A DNA stretch of 64,000 bases, from contig NZ_JANBVF010000006.1 in NCBI RefSeq assembly GCF_024437655.1, positions 221,669-285,668 on the forward strand. The letters run 5' to 3'. Positions within the stretch are counted from its first letter, which is position 1. Each line of letters starts with the position of its first letter. Under the pieces are notes generated by a model. It was not told the origin of the DNA. It ran no database searches and saw only the letters and a program-made list of their open reading frames with translations. Below, piece by piece: positions 38,437 through 46,639 of the stretch. The stretch comes from Chitinolyticbacter albus (GTDB taxonomy: Bacteria; Pseudomonadota; Gammaproteobacteria; Burkholderiales; Chitinibacteraceae). The translations under genes and the position numbers were made by a program.

Positions 38437-39597
38437 TCAGGCGCCGGTCGGAGTCCGCTCGCCGGCCAGCGTGGCGCGAATGGCCTCGGCCTGTTCCAGC
38501 GCGGTATCGCCACTGGCGGCGAGCACATTGTAGTGGCCCATCTTGCGGCCGATCCGCGCCTCGCTCTTGCCGTAAAGGTGCAGCTTGGCGTTGGGCGCGG
38601 TCAGCAGCACTTCCCAGTTCGGCTCGGCGCCGTTCTCGCCCCACACATCGCCCAAAAGGTTGACCATCACCGCCGGCGACAGCAGATCGGTGCGGCCCGG
38701 ATAGAGCCCGCACATGGTGCGCACCTGCTGCTCGAACTGGCTGGTCAGCGTGGCATCGAGCGTGTAGTGGCCGCTGTTGTGCGGGCGCGGCGCCATCTCG
38801 TTGATGACGAGCTCGTCACCATCGAGCACGAAGAACTCGACCGCCAGTACGCCAACATAGTCGAGCGCTTCCGCCAGTTGCATCGCCATCCGCCGCGCGC
38901 GATCGGTCACCGCCGGCGCGATGCGCGCCGGCACGATCGATACATCGAGGATGCCGCCTTCGTGGACGTTTTCCGCCACCGGAAAGCTCACCACCTCGTT
39001 GCGGCTGGTGCGCGCCACAATGACCGATACCTCGGCGGCCAGCGGCAACATCTTCTCCAGCACACACGCCTGATGCTTGAATTCGGACAACGCATAGCGC
39101 GCCTCCTCCGCCGTCTTCACCCGGATCTGGCCCTTGCCGTCGTAGCCCAGGCGCGCGGTCTTGAGGATGCCCGGCAGGTACGGCGAGAGATCGCCTTCCA
39201 GATCCTTGGCGGTACGCACCGCGAGGAAGGGCGCAGTAGCAAGGCCCGCGTTGCGGATGAAGGTCTTCTCGGCGATGCGGTCCTGCGCGATTGCCACGCA
39301 CTCGCCGGCCGGCGACACCGGCACGCCCTTGGCGGCCAGCCACTTCATCGAATCGGCGTTCACGTTCTCGAATTCAGTGGTGATCGCCGCACAGGAGGCG
39401 GCGAGCTCGGCGAGCGCGGCCTCGTCGGTATAGGGCTTGCACAGGTGCACGTCGGCGAAATCGGCGGCCGGCGCCTGCGGATCGGGATCAAGCACGGCGA
39501 CGCGATAACCCATGGTCTTGGCGGCCGCGGCGAACATGCGCCCGAGCTGGCCGCCGCCGAGGATGCCCAGCATGGCCGGTGGCAGGATAGCCTTCAC
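38437..39597 (-). CDS. purK: N5-carboxyaminoimidazole ribonucleotide synthase
   Basis: A 386-residue ATP-grasp enzyme that carboxylates aminoimidazole ribonucleotide with bicarbonate, feeding PurE. Seen: LGILGGGQLGRM near the N terminus, KTARLGYDGKGQ (ATP-grasp loop), EVSVIVARTSRNEVVSFPVAENVHEGGILDVSI, and EMAPRPHNSGHYTLDA with the metal and substrate ligands. The start is a GTG at 39597 with GGAAGAG upstream, although an in-frame ATG eight codons on is possible. Confidence 0.94.
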   Translation of the reverse strand: MKAILPPAMLGILGGGQLGRMFAAAAKTMGYRVAVLDPDPQAPAADFADVHLCKPYTDEAALAELAASCAAITTEFENVNADSMKWLAAKGVPVSPAGECVAIAQDRIAEKTFIRNAGLATAPFLAVRTAKDLEGDLSPYLPGILKTARLGYDGKGQIRVKTAEEARYALSEFKHQACVLEKMLPLAAEVSVIVARTSRNEVVSFPVAENVHEGGILDVSIVPARIAPAVTDRARRMAMQLAEALDYVGVLAVEFFVLDGDELVINEMAPRPHNSGHYTLDATLTSQFEQQVRTMCGLYPGRTDLLSPAVMVNLLGDVWGENGAEPNWEVLLTAPNAKLHLYGKSEARIGRKMGHYNVLAASGDTALEQAEAIRATLAGERTPTGA

Positions 39598-39600
39598 GAT

Positions 39601-39861
39601 TTACTCTTCCTGTTTCTCTTTCAATGACTTTAGCTGGCTGTAGCCCCACTGGCCCCAGCCATAGAATGCGCCGGCCACGAGGCCCAGCGGCAGATTGTCC
39701 GGCACCGCGCGCCAGAAATCGACGGCACGGCCGGTCATCACCTCCACCACGGCGAATGCCAGCGCAAAACTCGTTCCCCAGATGATCGCCCCGCGCCACA
39801 CCACGCAGCGCACCCAGCCTTCGCGGCGGATGCGCTGCCAGCGGGACTCGGCAATGTTCAT
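39601..39861 (-). CDS. Small membrane protein between purE and purK
   Basis: 86 residues with two hydrophobic stretches ([20 protein letters not shown] and [19 protein letters not shown]), basic N and charged C ends (SLKEKQEE). It overlaps purE by four bases (ATGA) and lies three bases before purK, so it is translated as part of the purine operon. I do not recognise a family; no signature of purine binding is visible. Confidence 0.7.
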   Translation of the reverse strand: MNIAESRWQRIRREGWVRCVVWRGAIIWGTSFALAFAVVEVMTGRAVDFWRAVPDNLPLGLVAGAFYGWGQWGYSQLKSLKEKQEE

Positions 39862-40340
39862 ACCTCGGGCAGCGTCATCGCCAGCACGGTTTCTTCCTGG
39901 CGCTTGCGGAACGCCGCGAGCGCCTCACCCAGCGCCGGCTGCTGCGCCGCCAGCATGGCGACGGCAAAGAGCCCGGCATTGGCCGCACCGGCTTCGCCGA
40001 TGGCAAAGGTTGCCACGGGGATGCCCTTGGGCATCTGCACGATGGACAGCAGCGAATCCTCGCCGCGCAAATACTTGGACGGCACCGGCACGCCCAGCAC
40101 CGGCACCGTGGTCTTTGCCGCCAGCATGCCCGGCAGGTGGGCCGCACCGCCGGCACCGGCGATGATCGCGGTCAGGCCACGCGCCTGGGCTGTTTCGGCG
40201 TATTCGAACAGCAGATCCGGCGTACGGTGTGCCGAAACGACGCGGCATTCGAAAGCAACGCCGAAGGCCTTGAGCTGCTCAGCAGCATGACGCATGACTT
40301 CCCAGTCACTGTTGCTGCCCATGACGATGCCGACTTGCAC
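39858..40340 (-). CDS. purE: N5-carboxyaminoimidazole ribonucleotide mutase
   Basis: A 160-residue class I PurE that rearranges N5-CAIR to CAIR. Seen: [17 protein letters not shown] (phosphate loop with the catalytic-site Ser-Asp), [17 protein letters not shown] with the conserved His, [26 protein letters not shown] and [28 protein letters not shown]. The start is a GTG at 40340, with GAGGGAA nine bases upstream. First gene of the purE-membrane-purK-alkD operon. Confidence 0.95.
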   Translation of the reverse strand: MQVGIVMGSNSDWEVMRHAAEQLKAFGVAFECRVVSAHRTPDLLFEYAETAQARGLTAIIAGAGGAAHLPGMLAAKTTVPVLGVPVPSKYLRGEDSLLSIVQMPKGIPVATFAIGEAGAANAGLFAVAMLAAQQPALGEALAAFRKRQEETVLAMTLPEV

Positions 40341-40472
40341 GATGCGTCTTCCCTCGGGAAAAAGGGGCAATTGTACCGAATCCGGATGCAACGTCGTCAC
40401 CCTGCTGATCGATGGGGTGGACAACGCCGCGATTTGCCCGGATTGCACATCTCATCCGTCGGCGACGTACGT

Positions 40473-40485
40473 CAGTATATTACTG
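40473..40485. promoter_or_regulatory. 13-base inverted repeat, possible operator
   Basis: CAGTA-TAT-TACTG is perfectly symmetric and lies directly next to the -35 element of the candidate small RNA promoter. Confidence 0.4.
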
Positions 40486-40601
40486 TTGACTAATGTTTGG
40501 CCTGTAAGCAGAATGGTTCATGAATGTTGACCGGCTTAGCTGCCTGGTTTCATTTCCATCCTCTGTTTGAAACGCCAATCTTGTGGTTGGCGTTTTTTTT
40601 T
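40486..40601 (+). ncRNA. Candidate small RNA with its own promoter and terminator
   Basis: TTGACT (40486-40491), a 17-base spacer and CAGAAT (40509-40514) give a fair sigma-70 promoter. A transcript from about 40521 would be roughly 75-80 bases and end at AACGCCAA (40571-40578) / TTGGCGTT (40587-40594) followed by nine Ts. No long reading frame sits inside it, and no upstream plus-strand gene could use this terminator. It does not match a tRNA or a known RNA family that I recognise; the call is inferred from the promoter-terminator arrangement. Confidence 0.4.
40570..40601 (+). terminator. Intrinsic terminator without an upstream protein gene
   Basis: An 8-base stem (AACGCCAA / TTGGCGTT) with an eight-base loop, followed by a run of nine Ts. 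The nearest gene upstream (purE) reads away from it. Confidence 0.8.
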
Positions 40602-40794
40602 GCCGATGCCGATGGTTTGCCGCGATGGCGTGGGCTGCCATGCCCCTCATCGACGGGATGGGCCTGCGCTGACATGCGCTCGCATCCGTTCGTCTCACTG
40701 ACACGATAGGCGAAGAATCGCTGCAACCCATCCGGAGCCTATGGTCTAAACCTGTGTTTGTCCGCGCGAGGACGCAACACCAGGAGCACAGGCC

Positions 40795-41283
40795 ATGACC
40801 ACCAGAGCAATCCCCGAAGGCTATGAGGCCGGCATTCCCTATCTCACGATCAAGGGGGCCGAGCGCGCCATCGCGTTCTACAAGCAGGCGTTCGGCGCCG
40901 TGGAAGTGATGCGCCTGCCCACCCCGGATGGCAAGATCATGCACGCCGAACTGAAGATCGGCGGTGTGCACCTGATGCTGAGCGAGGAGTCGCCCGAATG
41001 GGGAGCACTCAGCCCCAGCACCATTGGCGATTCAGGCAGCACCGTGGTGTTCTACGTCGACGACGCCGATGCGGTAGTCGCGCAGGCCGAACGCGCCGGC
41101 GCCAAGGTGACGATGCCGGTGGCTGACCAGTTCTGGGGCGATCGCGGCGGCTCGCTCACCGATCCGTTCGGTCACAAGTGGATGGTCTCCACCCACATCG
41201 AGGACGTGAGCGCGGAGGAAATGCAGCGACGGGCCGAGGTCATGTTCGCCGCCGGCCCGGACAGCGGCTGCGGCGCGCAATAG
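40795..41283 (+). CDS. VOC-superfamily protein (PhnB/glyoxalase-like)
   Basis: 162 residues of paired beta-alpha-beta-beta-beta modules. Seen: GIPYLTIKGAERAIAFYKQAFGAVEVMRLPTPDGKIMHAELKIGGVHLMLSEE, then FYVDDADAVVAQAERAGAKVTMPVADQFWGDRGGSLTDPFGHKWMVSTH. This matches the PhnB-like, 3-demethylubiquinone-methyltransferase-like branch, not catalytic glyoxalase I; the substrate is unknown. AGGAG precedes the ATG. It runs convergently with the acetyltransferase gene, whose stop is 10 bases away. Confidence 0.87.
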   Translation: MTTRAIPEGYEAGIPYLTIKGAERAIAFYKQAFGAVEVMRLPTPDGKIMHAELKIGGVHLMLSEESPEWGALSPSTIGDSGSTVVFYVDDADAVVAQAERAGAKVTMPVADQFWGDRGGSLTDPFGHKWMVSTHIEDVSAEEMQRRAEVMFAAGPDSGCGAQ

Positions 41284-41293
41284 ACCGGGCCTG

Positions 41294-41881
41294 CTACAGG
41301 CGGTCTCGCAAGGCGTACAGCGTGGCCGGATCGGGCGGATCGAGCTCGCGCACCACGCGGCACGGGTTGCCTGCGGCCAGCACGCAAGGCGGGATATCGC
41401 GCGTGACCACGCTGCCCGCGCCGATCACGCTATGGTCGCCGATGGTGACGCCGGCGCAGATGATGGCGCCGGCGCCGATCCACACGTTCTCGCCTATGGT
41501 GATCGGGCGCGACCAGAACGCCCAGCGCTGGCGCTCCATCGGATCGACCGGATGGGTCACGGCATGGATCTGCACATGCGGCGCGATCAGCGTGTAGTCA
41601 CCGATGCGCACCGGCGCGGCAGCGGCGATGGTCACGCCCGCATTGATGAACACGCGCCGGCCCAGGTGCACGTCGCGCCCGCGCGCCAACATGAACGGCG
41701 CTGCCACGTTGGTTTCCTCGCCGCAGCTCGCCACGAGCTGGGGCAGCATCGCATGACGGCCGTCCCAGCCCAGGGCGGGATCGTTATAACGCTGCAGCAA
41801 GACGACTTCGCGGGCGAAGTGTTCGCGATTTTCCGGGGTACCGATGTCGTCGAAGCCGAAACGGAGCAGGTCGTCGTTCAT
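41294..41881 (-). CDS. Sugar O-acetyltransferase, left-handed beta-helix (maltose/galactoside type)
   Basis: 195 residues with an N-terminal helical cap (ENREHFAREVVLLQRYND) and then hexapeptide repeats forming the LbH acetyl-CoA domain: VHLGRRVFINAGVTIAAAAPVRIGDYTLIAPHVQIHAVTHPVD, with the catalytic His of the family (HAVTHPVD), and GENVWIGAGAIICAGVTIGDHSVIGAGSVVTRDIP. It acetylates a sugar hydroxyl using acetyl-CoA, like Maa or LacA; which sugar is unknown. The gene is isolated. Confidence 0.9.
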   Translation of the reverse strand: MNDDLLRFGFDDIGTPENREHFAREVVLLQRYNDPALGWDGRHAMLPQLVASCGEETNVAAPFMLARGRDVHLGRRVFINAGVTIAAAAPVRIGDYTLIAPHVQIHAVTHPVDPMERQRWAFWSRPITIGENVWIGAGAIICAGVTIGDHSVIGAGSVVTRDIPPCVLAAGNPCRVVRELDPPDPATLYALRDRL

Positions 41882-41985
41882 GTCTTGGCGGGCTGTGTCA
41901 GCAAAAGCCCAGCTTACGACAACTTCCTGTTCCGTGCCGCACCCGTTGGCGGCTCGGCAAGTCCGGCCAAAACGCGCTGATCTAC

Positions 41986-42366
41986 CTACCAGCGCACGAT
42001 CCCGCCCGCATCGAACACCCTGCCCGCCCTGGCGCGGCGATGCTGGATGAACACATTGCGCGAGGGCACCGGCGTGCGCCGACCCAGGCTGTCGGCGAGC
42101 GCCGTCAGCATCTGCTCGACCGCGGCTGGCGCGTGGAAATCCGGGGTAAGCAACTCGATCAGCAGCGGATGGCTATCGGCGGGTTGCCGCGCCACGGCCT
42201 TACCCGCCACGGCGTAATGGCCCGGCTCCAGCCAGCGCCAGGTGATAGTGACGTGCTCGAGGCTGATGCCCGTTGCCTCGGCAAAATCGGCGCTGATCTG
42301 TTCGATGACTGGGCCCACTTCAAAGGCGGAATCGAGCGGCAGCGACTGGATATGGATAAAGGGCAT
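41986..42366 (-). CDS. Tautomerase-family protein
   Basis: 126 residues starting MPFIHIQSLPLD, so Pro1 is exposed after methionine removal as in 4-oxalocrotonate tautomerases and related beta-alpha-beta proteins. The length is twice that of the 60-residue members, in line with a fused or double-domain type. The body (SLEHVTITWRWLEPGHYAVAGKAVARQPADSHPLLIELLTPDFHAP) is consistent with the fold. The ATG at 42366 is chosen because the catalytic proline follows it; a longer in-frame reading runs back into PatB-gene antisense. Substrate unknown. Confidence 0.7.
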   Translation of the reverse strand: MPFIHIQSLPLDSAFEVGPVIEQISADFAEATGISLEHVTITWRWLEPGHYAVAGKAVARQPADSHPLLIELLTPDFHAPAAVEQMLTALADSLGRRTPVPSRNVFIQHRRARAGRVFDAGGIVRW

Positions 42367-42442
42367 GGCGAGCTCCAGCAGATGTGGCCCCATCAAATTA
42401 GAGCACGCCACGCCGCCTTGCACACCCGCCCCGGGTGCAGGC

Positions 42443-43588
42443 TCAGGCGCAGCCCAATGCGCGTCGCATGCGCGCCAGTGCCTCGGTGAGCGTCGCCTGT
42501 GGGCAGCCAAAATTGAGTCGCACGAAGCCGGGCAGACCGAAGTCCGCGCCATCGGAGAGGCCGACACCGGCCGCCTCGAAATAATGCTGCGGCTGCGCGA
42601 TGCCCGCGCCACGACAATCGATCCAGGCTAGGTAAGTTGCCTGTGGGCGCGTCACCCGCAAACCGGCCGCCCCATCGAGCGCGGCGATCACCGCGTCGCG
42701 GTTCTGCCGCAGCACCGCCAGCAACTCGGCCCGCCAGGCCGCGCCGTCGCGATACGCCGCGGCCGCCGCGGTGTAACCCAGCAGATTCACATGCGGCACG
42801 ATGCCGCGCATGGTGCGCTGAAAGGCGTGGCGCAATGTGGCATCTGGAATGATGGCGAGCGCGCAGCCCAGGCCAGCGATGTTGTAGGTCTTGGACGGCG
42901 CCATCAGCGTGATGGTGCGCGCGGCAAGCTCGGGCGACAGTGTTGCGAGCGGCGCGTGCCGTGTGCCGGGTTCCAGCAGCAGATCGCAGTGGATTTCGTC
43001 GCTGACCACGGTGAGGTCGTGCCTCTCGGCAATGGCCGCCAGGCGCGCAAGCTCGTCGGCCGTCCAGACGCGACCTACCGGGTTGTGCGGATGGCACAGC
43101 AGCAGCGTGCGGGCGCTCGCCGCCTCGCGCTCCAGCGCCACCCAGTCCCAGCGCCACGACTCGCCCTCGGTCGGTTCGAGCAGCGGCAGCTTGGTCAGCG
43201 GCCGGCCGGAGAATGCCGGCGCCGACATGAAGGGCGGGTAGATCGGCGTGGCGGTGAGCACCGCGTCGGCGTCGCCTCCCGTCGCGCGGCAGGCGATATT
43301 GAGCCCGGAAACCAGGCCCGGCAGCGGCACCAGCCAGTCCGGATGCAGCGCCCAGCCGTAGTCGCGCTGCGCGGCGCCGACAATCGCGGCGATCAGTTCC
43401 GCCGTCGGCTCGCTATAGCCGAAACTACCGCGCGCCACCCGCTGCTGCAACGCGGCGGTGATCTCGGGCGCGGTGGCGAAATCCATGTCCGCCACCCACA
43501 GCGGCAGCACATCGCGACCGGCGTATTTGTTCCACTTGATGTTGTCGGCCACCGCATGCACGGCCGATGTGGTGAAGTCGTAAGTCAT
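42443..43588 (-). CDS. PatB/MalY-type cystathionine beta-lyase (PLP aminotransferase family)
   Basis: A 381-residue fold-type I PLP enzyme. Seen: WNKYAGRDVLPLWVADMDFATAPEI, FGYSEPTAELIAAIVG, LLCHPHNPVGRVWTADEL, VVSDEIHCDLLL and MAPSKTYNIAGLGCALAII, where the Lys of SKTYN holds PLP. PatB and MalY cleave cystathionine or other C-S bonds. GAGG sits five bases before the ATG. It directly follows the permease gene (two-base gap), so uptake of a sulfur amino acid and its cleavage are coupled. The name malY or patB is not assigned without a search. Confidence 0.9.
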   Translation of the reverse strand: MTYDFTTSAVHAVADNIKWNKYAGRDVLPLWVADMDFATAPEITAALQQRVARGSFGYSEPTAELIAAIVGAAQRDYGWALHPDWLVPLPGLVSGLNIACRATGGDADAVLTATPIYPPFMSAPAFSGRPLTKLPLLEPTEGESWRWDWVALEREAASARTLLLCHPHNPVGRVWTADELARLAAIAERHDLTVVSDEIHCDLLLEPGTRHAPLATLSPELAARTITLMAPSKTYNIAGLGCALAIIPDATLRHAFQRTMRGIVPHVNLLGYTAAAAAYRDGAAWRAELLAVLRQNRDAVIAALDGAAGLRVTRPQATYLAWIDCRGAGIAQPQHYFEAAGVGLSDGADFGLPGFVRLNFGCPQATLTEALARMRRALGCA

Positions 43589-43590
43589 CG

Positions 43591-44253
43591 TTACCTCTGG
43601 TGTGCCAGTTCCAGCCGCGATTCGACCCAGCGCTGCACCCGCTCGAACGCGGCACTCATCAGCCAGTACAGCGCGGCGGCGGCCAGATACAGCGGCAAGG
43701 GCTGGAAAGTCTGCGCGATCACTTCCTTGGTCGCCAGCATCAGCTCGGTGACGGTGATCACCGACACCAGCGACGTATCCTTGATCAGGCTGATCAGGCT
43801 GTTGGAGAGGCTGGGCACCGCCAGCCGCAGAGCCTGCGGCGCCACCACATGGCGCATGGTCTGCCACCAGGAGAGGCCCAGCGAATACCCGGCCTGCCAT
43901 TGGCCGATCGTCACGCCGGTGATGGCGCCGCGCATCGATTCGGATAGATACGCCGCCACGTTCAAAGTGAGTGCCAGCACGCCGGCAGTCACCGGCTCGA
44001 ACTCGACACCCACGCTGGGCAGGCCGTAGTAGATGACGAAGATCTGCACCAGCAGCGGCGTGCCGCGCATCGCGCTCACATAGATAGTGGCCAGCTGCGC
44101 CAGCACCGGTACCCGTGCAATGCGCAGCAATGCCACCACAAAGCCCAGCGCCAACCCCAGCACCATGGCGGCGAGCGCAAAACCCAACGTATAGAGCGCG
44201 CCCTTGAGCAGAAACGGCCAAGCGAGTGGGATCAGGTCCAACCAGGTTTGCAT
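43591..44253 (-). CDS. Polar amino acid (cystine-type) ABC transporter permease
   Basis: A 220-residue membrane protein with about five hydrophobic segments of the HisMQ/TcyL type. Seen: GALYTLGFALAAMVLGLALGFVVALLRIARV, YVSAMRGTPLLVQIFVIYYGLP, LALTLNVAAYLSESMRGAI and the EAA-like loop GQWQAGYSLGLSWWQTMRHVVAPQALRLAVPSLSNSLISLIKDTSL. It forms the membrane pore with its binding protein upstream. No ATPase gene is adjacent. The ATG at 44253 is preferred over a TTG four codons earlier. Confidence 0.9.
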   Translation of the reverse strand: MQTWLDLIPLAWPFLLKGALYTLGFALAAMVLGLALGFVVALLRIARVPVLAQLATIYVSAMRGTPLLVQIFVIYYGLPSVGVEFEPVTAGVLALTLNVAAYLSESMRGAITGVTIGQWQAGYSLGLSWWQTMRHVVAPQALRLAVPSLSNSLISLIKDTSLVSVITVTELMLATKEVIAQTFQPLPLYLAAAALYWLMSAAFERVQRWVESRLELAHQR

Positions 44254-44267
44254 GCGTTCATCCAAGG

Positions 44268-44295
44268 CAAAGCCCCCGAGCTGCCGGGGGCTTTG
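44268..44295 (-). promoter_or_regulatory. Intergenic stem-loop between the binding-protein and permease genes
   Basis: A perfect 10-base stem (CAAAGCCCCC / GGGGGCTTTG) with an eight-base loop lies in the 89-base gap. There is no run of Ts, so it looks like an mRNA stabiliser that keeps the binding protein more abundant than the permease, rather than a full terminator. Confidence 0.6.
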
Positions 44296-44342
44296 TCATT
44301 CTAGGGTCTGTTCGGCCGTTTTACGTGGCGGCCCGCAGGCAA

Positions 44343-45122
44343 CTAATTGGATTTGGGTGGTTTGGAAACGTCGCTCCCCAGCCATTGCGTGGAGATCTGC
44401 TTGAAGCGCCCTTCACGGATCAGATCCTGCAGCGCCTTGTCGATGGCAGCCTTGAACTTGGGGTTGCCCTTGGCGAACGGAATGGCCGAAGTGGCCACGT
44501 CGCCGACCGGCGCGCCCGCCTTCACTGGCAATTTGGATTCCTTGATCGCGAACGGAATCATCAGGCTGTCGTTCAATGCCGCATCGAGCCGACCCTGCGC
44601 CAGATCCTGCAGGTATTCCGGTGCGCCCGGGTAGGTCTTCACGTCGATTCCGGGCACCGCCTTGGCCATATCGGCATAGTTGGTCCCCAGACCCAGGCCC
44701 AGCTTCTTGCCCTTGAGATCGTCCAGCGATTTGAACTGGCGCGTCTCGGCCTTGCGCACGATCAGCTGGGCGCTGGAATAGGTGTAGGGCACCGAGAAAT
44801 CGAACACCTCGCGCCGCTTGGCGGTGTCGCCCACCTGGTTGATCACCACGTCGAACTTGCCGGCTTGCAACCCAGCGAGCAGCCCACTCCACTCGCCGGT
44901 GACGAAGGTCGGCTTCACGCCGAGCTTGCCGGCGATGGCCTTGGCCAGCTCCACCTCGAACCCCACCAGCTCACCTTGCTTGTCCTTGAAGTTGAATGGC
45001 GGATAGGTACCCTCCAGCGCCACCTTCAGCGTGCCGCGTGATTTCACGGTATCGAGCAGGTCGGCAGCCAGCACGTGGGTGCCGCTGGCCAGCAGTGTCA
45101 GGGCAATCAGCAGATGTCTCAT
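44343..45122 (-). CDS. Polar amino acid (cystine-type) ABC transporter, periplasmic binding protein
   Basis: A 259-residue exported protein. A signal peptide (MRHLLIALTLLASGTHVLA) is followed by a class 3 solute-binding fold: RGTLKVALEGTYPPFNFKDKQGELVGFEVELAKAIAGKLGVKPTFVTGEWSGLLAGLQAGKFDVVINQVGDTAKRREVFDFSVPYTYSSAQLIV. The GTYPPFNFKD and TAKRREVFDFS motifs are those of the cystine binders FliY/TcyJ. The ATG at 45122 precedes the signal peptide, so the upstream 20-residue extension was rejected. The next genes are the permease and a C-S lyase. Confidence 0.9.
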   Translation of the reverse strand: MRHLLIALTLLASGTHVLAADLLDTVKSRGTLKVALEGTYPPFNFKDKQGELVGFEVELAKAIAGKLGVKPTFVTGEWSGLLAGLQAGKFDVVINQVGDTAKRREVFDFSVPYTYSSAQLIVRKAETRQFKSLDDLKGKKLGLGLGTNYADMAKAVPGIDVKTYPGAPEYLQDLAQGRLDAALNDSLMIPFAIKESKLPVKAGAPVGDVATSAIPFAKGNPKFKAAIDKALQDLIREGRFKQISTQWLGSDVSKPPKSN

Positions 45123-45216
45123 TTCATAACCCCTGGTTTTATTGGTTAAATTCAACAGTCGAAATAAGAATAAACAACTCATCGCCCGACAGCTACTGCG
45201 GTTTCTGCTTATGCCT

Positions 45217-46113
45217 TCACTTACTACGACCGACCAGGGCCACGCCCGCCATCACCACCGCCGCACCCAGCCATTGCAACGCGCTCAGGTGTTCATCCAG
45301 CACGCCCATGCTCATCACGATGGTCAACACCGGACCGATGCTGCCGATCACCGCCGAACGCCCGGCGCCAAGGCGCTGCACCGCGACATTCATCAAATAG
45401 ACCGGCAGTACCGTCGATACCAGCGCCATCACGCCTGCCCACAAATAGACCGGCCACGGCTGGATCAGCGCGGTGAGCGGGCGGGTCATCGCGAAATGCA
45501 CGAGCATCGCCGCGGCGGAAATCGTCAGCGCCAGCTCGGTGAACCGCAGCGCACCGACGCGTGCGATCACCGGCGGGCTGGAGCTCAGATAGCACGCATA
45601 CGCCACGGTGCTGGCCACGATCCACGCCAGGCCCACCGGGTCGGCGCGGGCATGCAACAGGTCGGCGCCGATCACCAGCGCGATGCCCATATAGGTGAGC
45701 AGCAACGCCCCGACCATGCGCCGCGTGATCACATGACTGAAAAGCCAGGCCGACAACAGCACGGTGAGCGTGGGGTACAGGTAGAGCACCAGTCTTTCTA
45801 TGCTGGCGCTCACCGTCTGCAAGCCGATGAAATCGAAGATGCTGGCCAGGTAATAGCCAAAGAGCCCCAGCATCAGCAGCCAGCCCCAATCGCGCCGCGC
45901 CACCGGTTCGGCAACCGGGCGCCGCCACAACCGCGCCAGCGCCAGGATCGCCAGCACGCCGATGAGCCGCAGCGTCAGCAGCGTGACCGCGTCGACACCA
46001 TGACGGTACGCCAGCTTGACGAACACGGCCTTGGCGGCGAACCCGGTGGCGGCGGCCAGTGCGAGCACGGTACCGGTGTGGACTTGCGATTCGGTTGGGC
46101 TGGAGAGGGACAT
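45217..46113 (-). CDS. EamA/DMT-family transporter
   Basis: A 298-residue membrane protein with about ten hydrophobic segments in two EamA repeats: ALAAATGFAAKAVFVKLAYRHGVDAVTLLTLRLIGVLAILAL, VSASIERLVLYLYPTLTVLLSAWLF, VLPVYLMNVAVQRLGAGRSAVIGSIGPVLTIVMSMGVLDEHL. An exporter of unknown metabolites. AGGAG precedes the ATG at 46113. It is separate from the EamA gene at 15 kb. Confidence 0.87.
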   Translation of the reverse strand: MSLSSPTESQVHTGTVLALAAATGFAAKAVFVKLAYRHGVDAVTLLTLRLIGVLAILALARLWRRPVAEPVARRDWGWLLMLGLFGYYLASIFDFIGLQTVSASIERLVLYLYPTLTVLLSAWLFSHVITRRMVGALLLTYMGIALVIGADLLHARADPVGLAWIVASTVAYACYLSSSPPVIARVGALRFTELALTISAAAMLVHFAMTRPLTALIQPWPVYLWAGVMALVSTVLPVYLMNVAVQRLGAGRSAVIGSIGPVLTIVMSMGVLDEHLSALQWLGAAVVMAGVALVGRSK

Positions 46114-46639
46114 CGACGGCTCCTGAAGAAGTAGGCAAGCCGCGAAGGGAGGACACAGACACCACCGCGGCGAACCCACGGTGGCGAAAAAGATGCGCTA
46201 CCGCAGGGGGCTTTGCAGCCACCAGGCGGTTAGTTTCTTGGCGAAAGAGGTGATGTTGCGATGCGACATGAGCACTACGCTATCAGCCGCGCGACTCAGA
46301 CGTCAAACCGAACGGAAGTGAACCGCGCCCCACGCGCCATTGCGACCGATCGGACAACGACGGCATGTTGTACGCGCTGTCAGCGATCCGTATCGGTGAA
46401 GCAGGCTTGGGCGTAGTGCCGCGCCTGTCGTTGCGACCGCACGCTGTGCGAATCACGCCGACGGCCAGATCGACACCATCGAGCGCTACACATAGGCCTT
46501 GAAGCCAGCAAAGCCACGAAGTTCGCCTGAGGCGAGACAGCCTCCACGACAGTGTGCAGCCCCGAATCCGGGCCAGCTGTCACTGTTTGCGGGTGGAGTC
46601 ACCCCTGACAATGTCGGCAAACCACCCACGGAGCGCCCC
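46114..46639. other. Intergenic region without a recognised gene
   Basis: 526 bases between the divergent EamA and BenE genes. I see only weak reading frames, the ribosome-binding site GGAG before the benE start at 46640, and no terminator or repeat that stands out. A decayed gene cannot be excluded. Confidence 0.4.

Larger units (their letters stand above)
40341..40794. other. Intergenic region purE / VOC gene
   Basis: 454 bases without a protein gene. It contains the small inverted repeat at 40473-40485 and a candidate promoter, short transcript and terminator (listed separately). 40602-40794 shows nothing certain beyond the ribosome-binding site AGGAG at 40782. Confidence 0.5.

Noticed and set aside
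46380..46583. Short minus-strand frame in the EamA-BenE gap
   Set aside because: No ribosome-binding site, no recognisable motif, and weak coding character.
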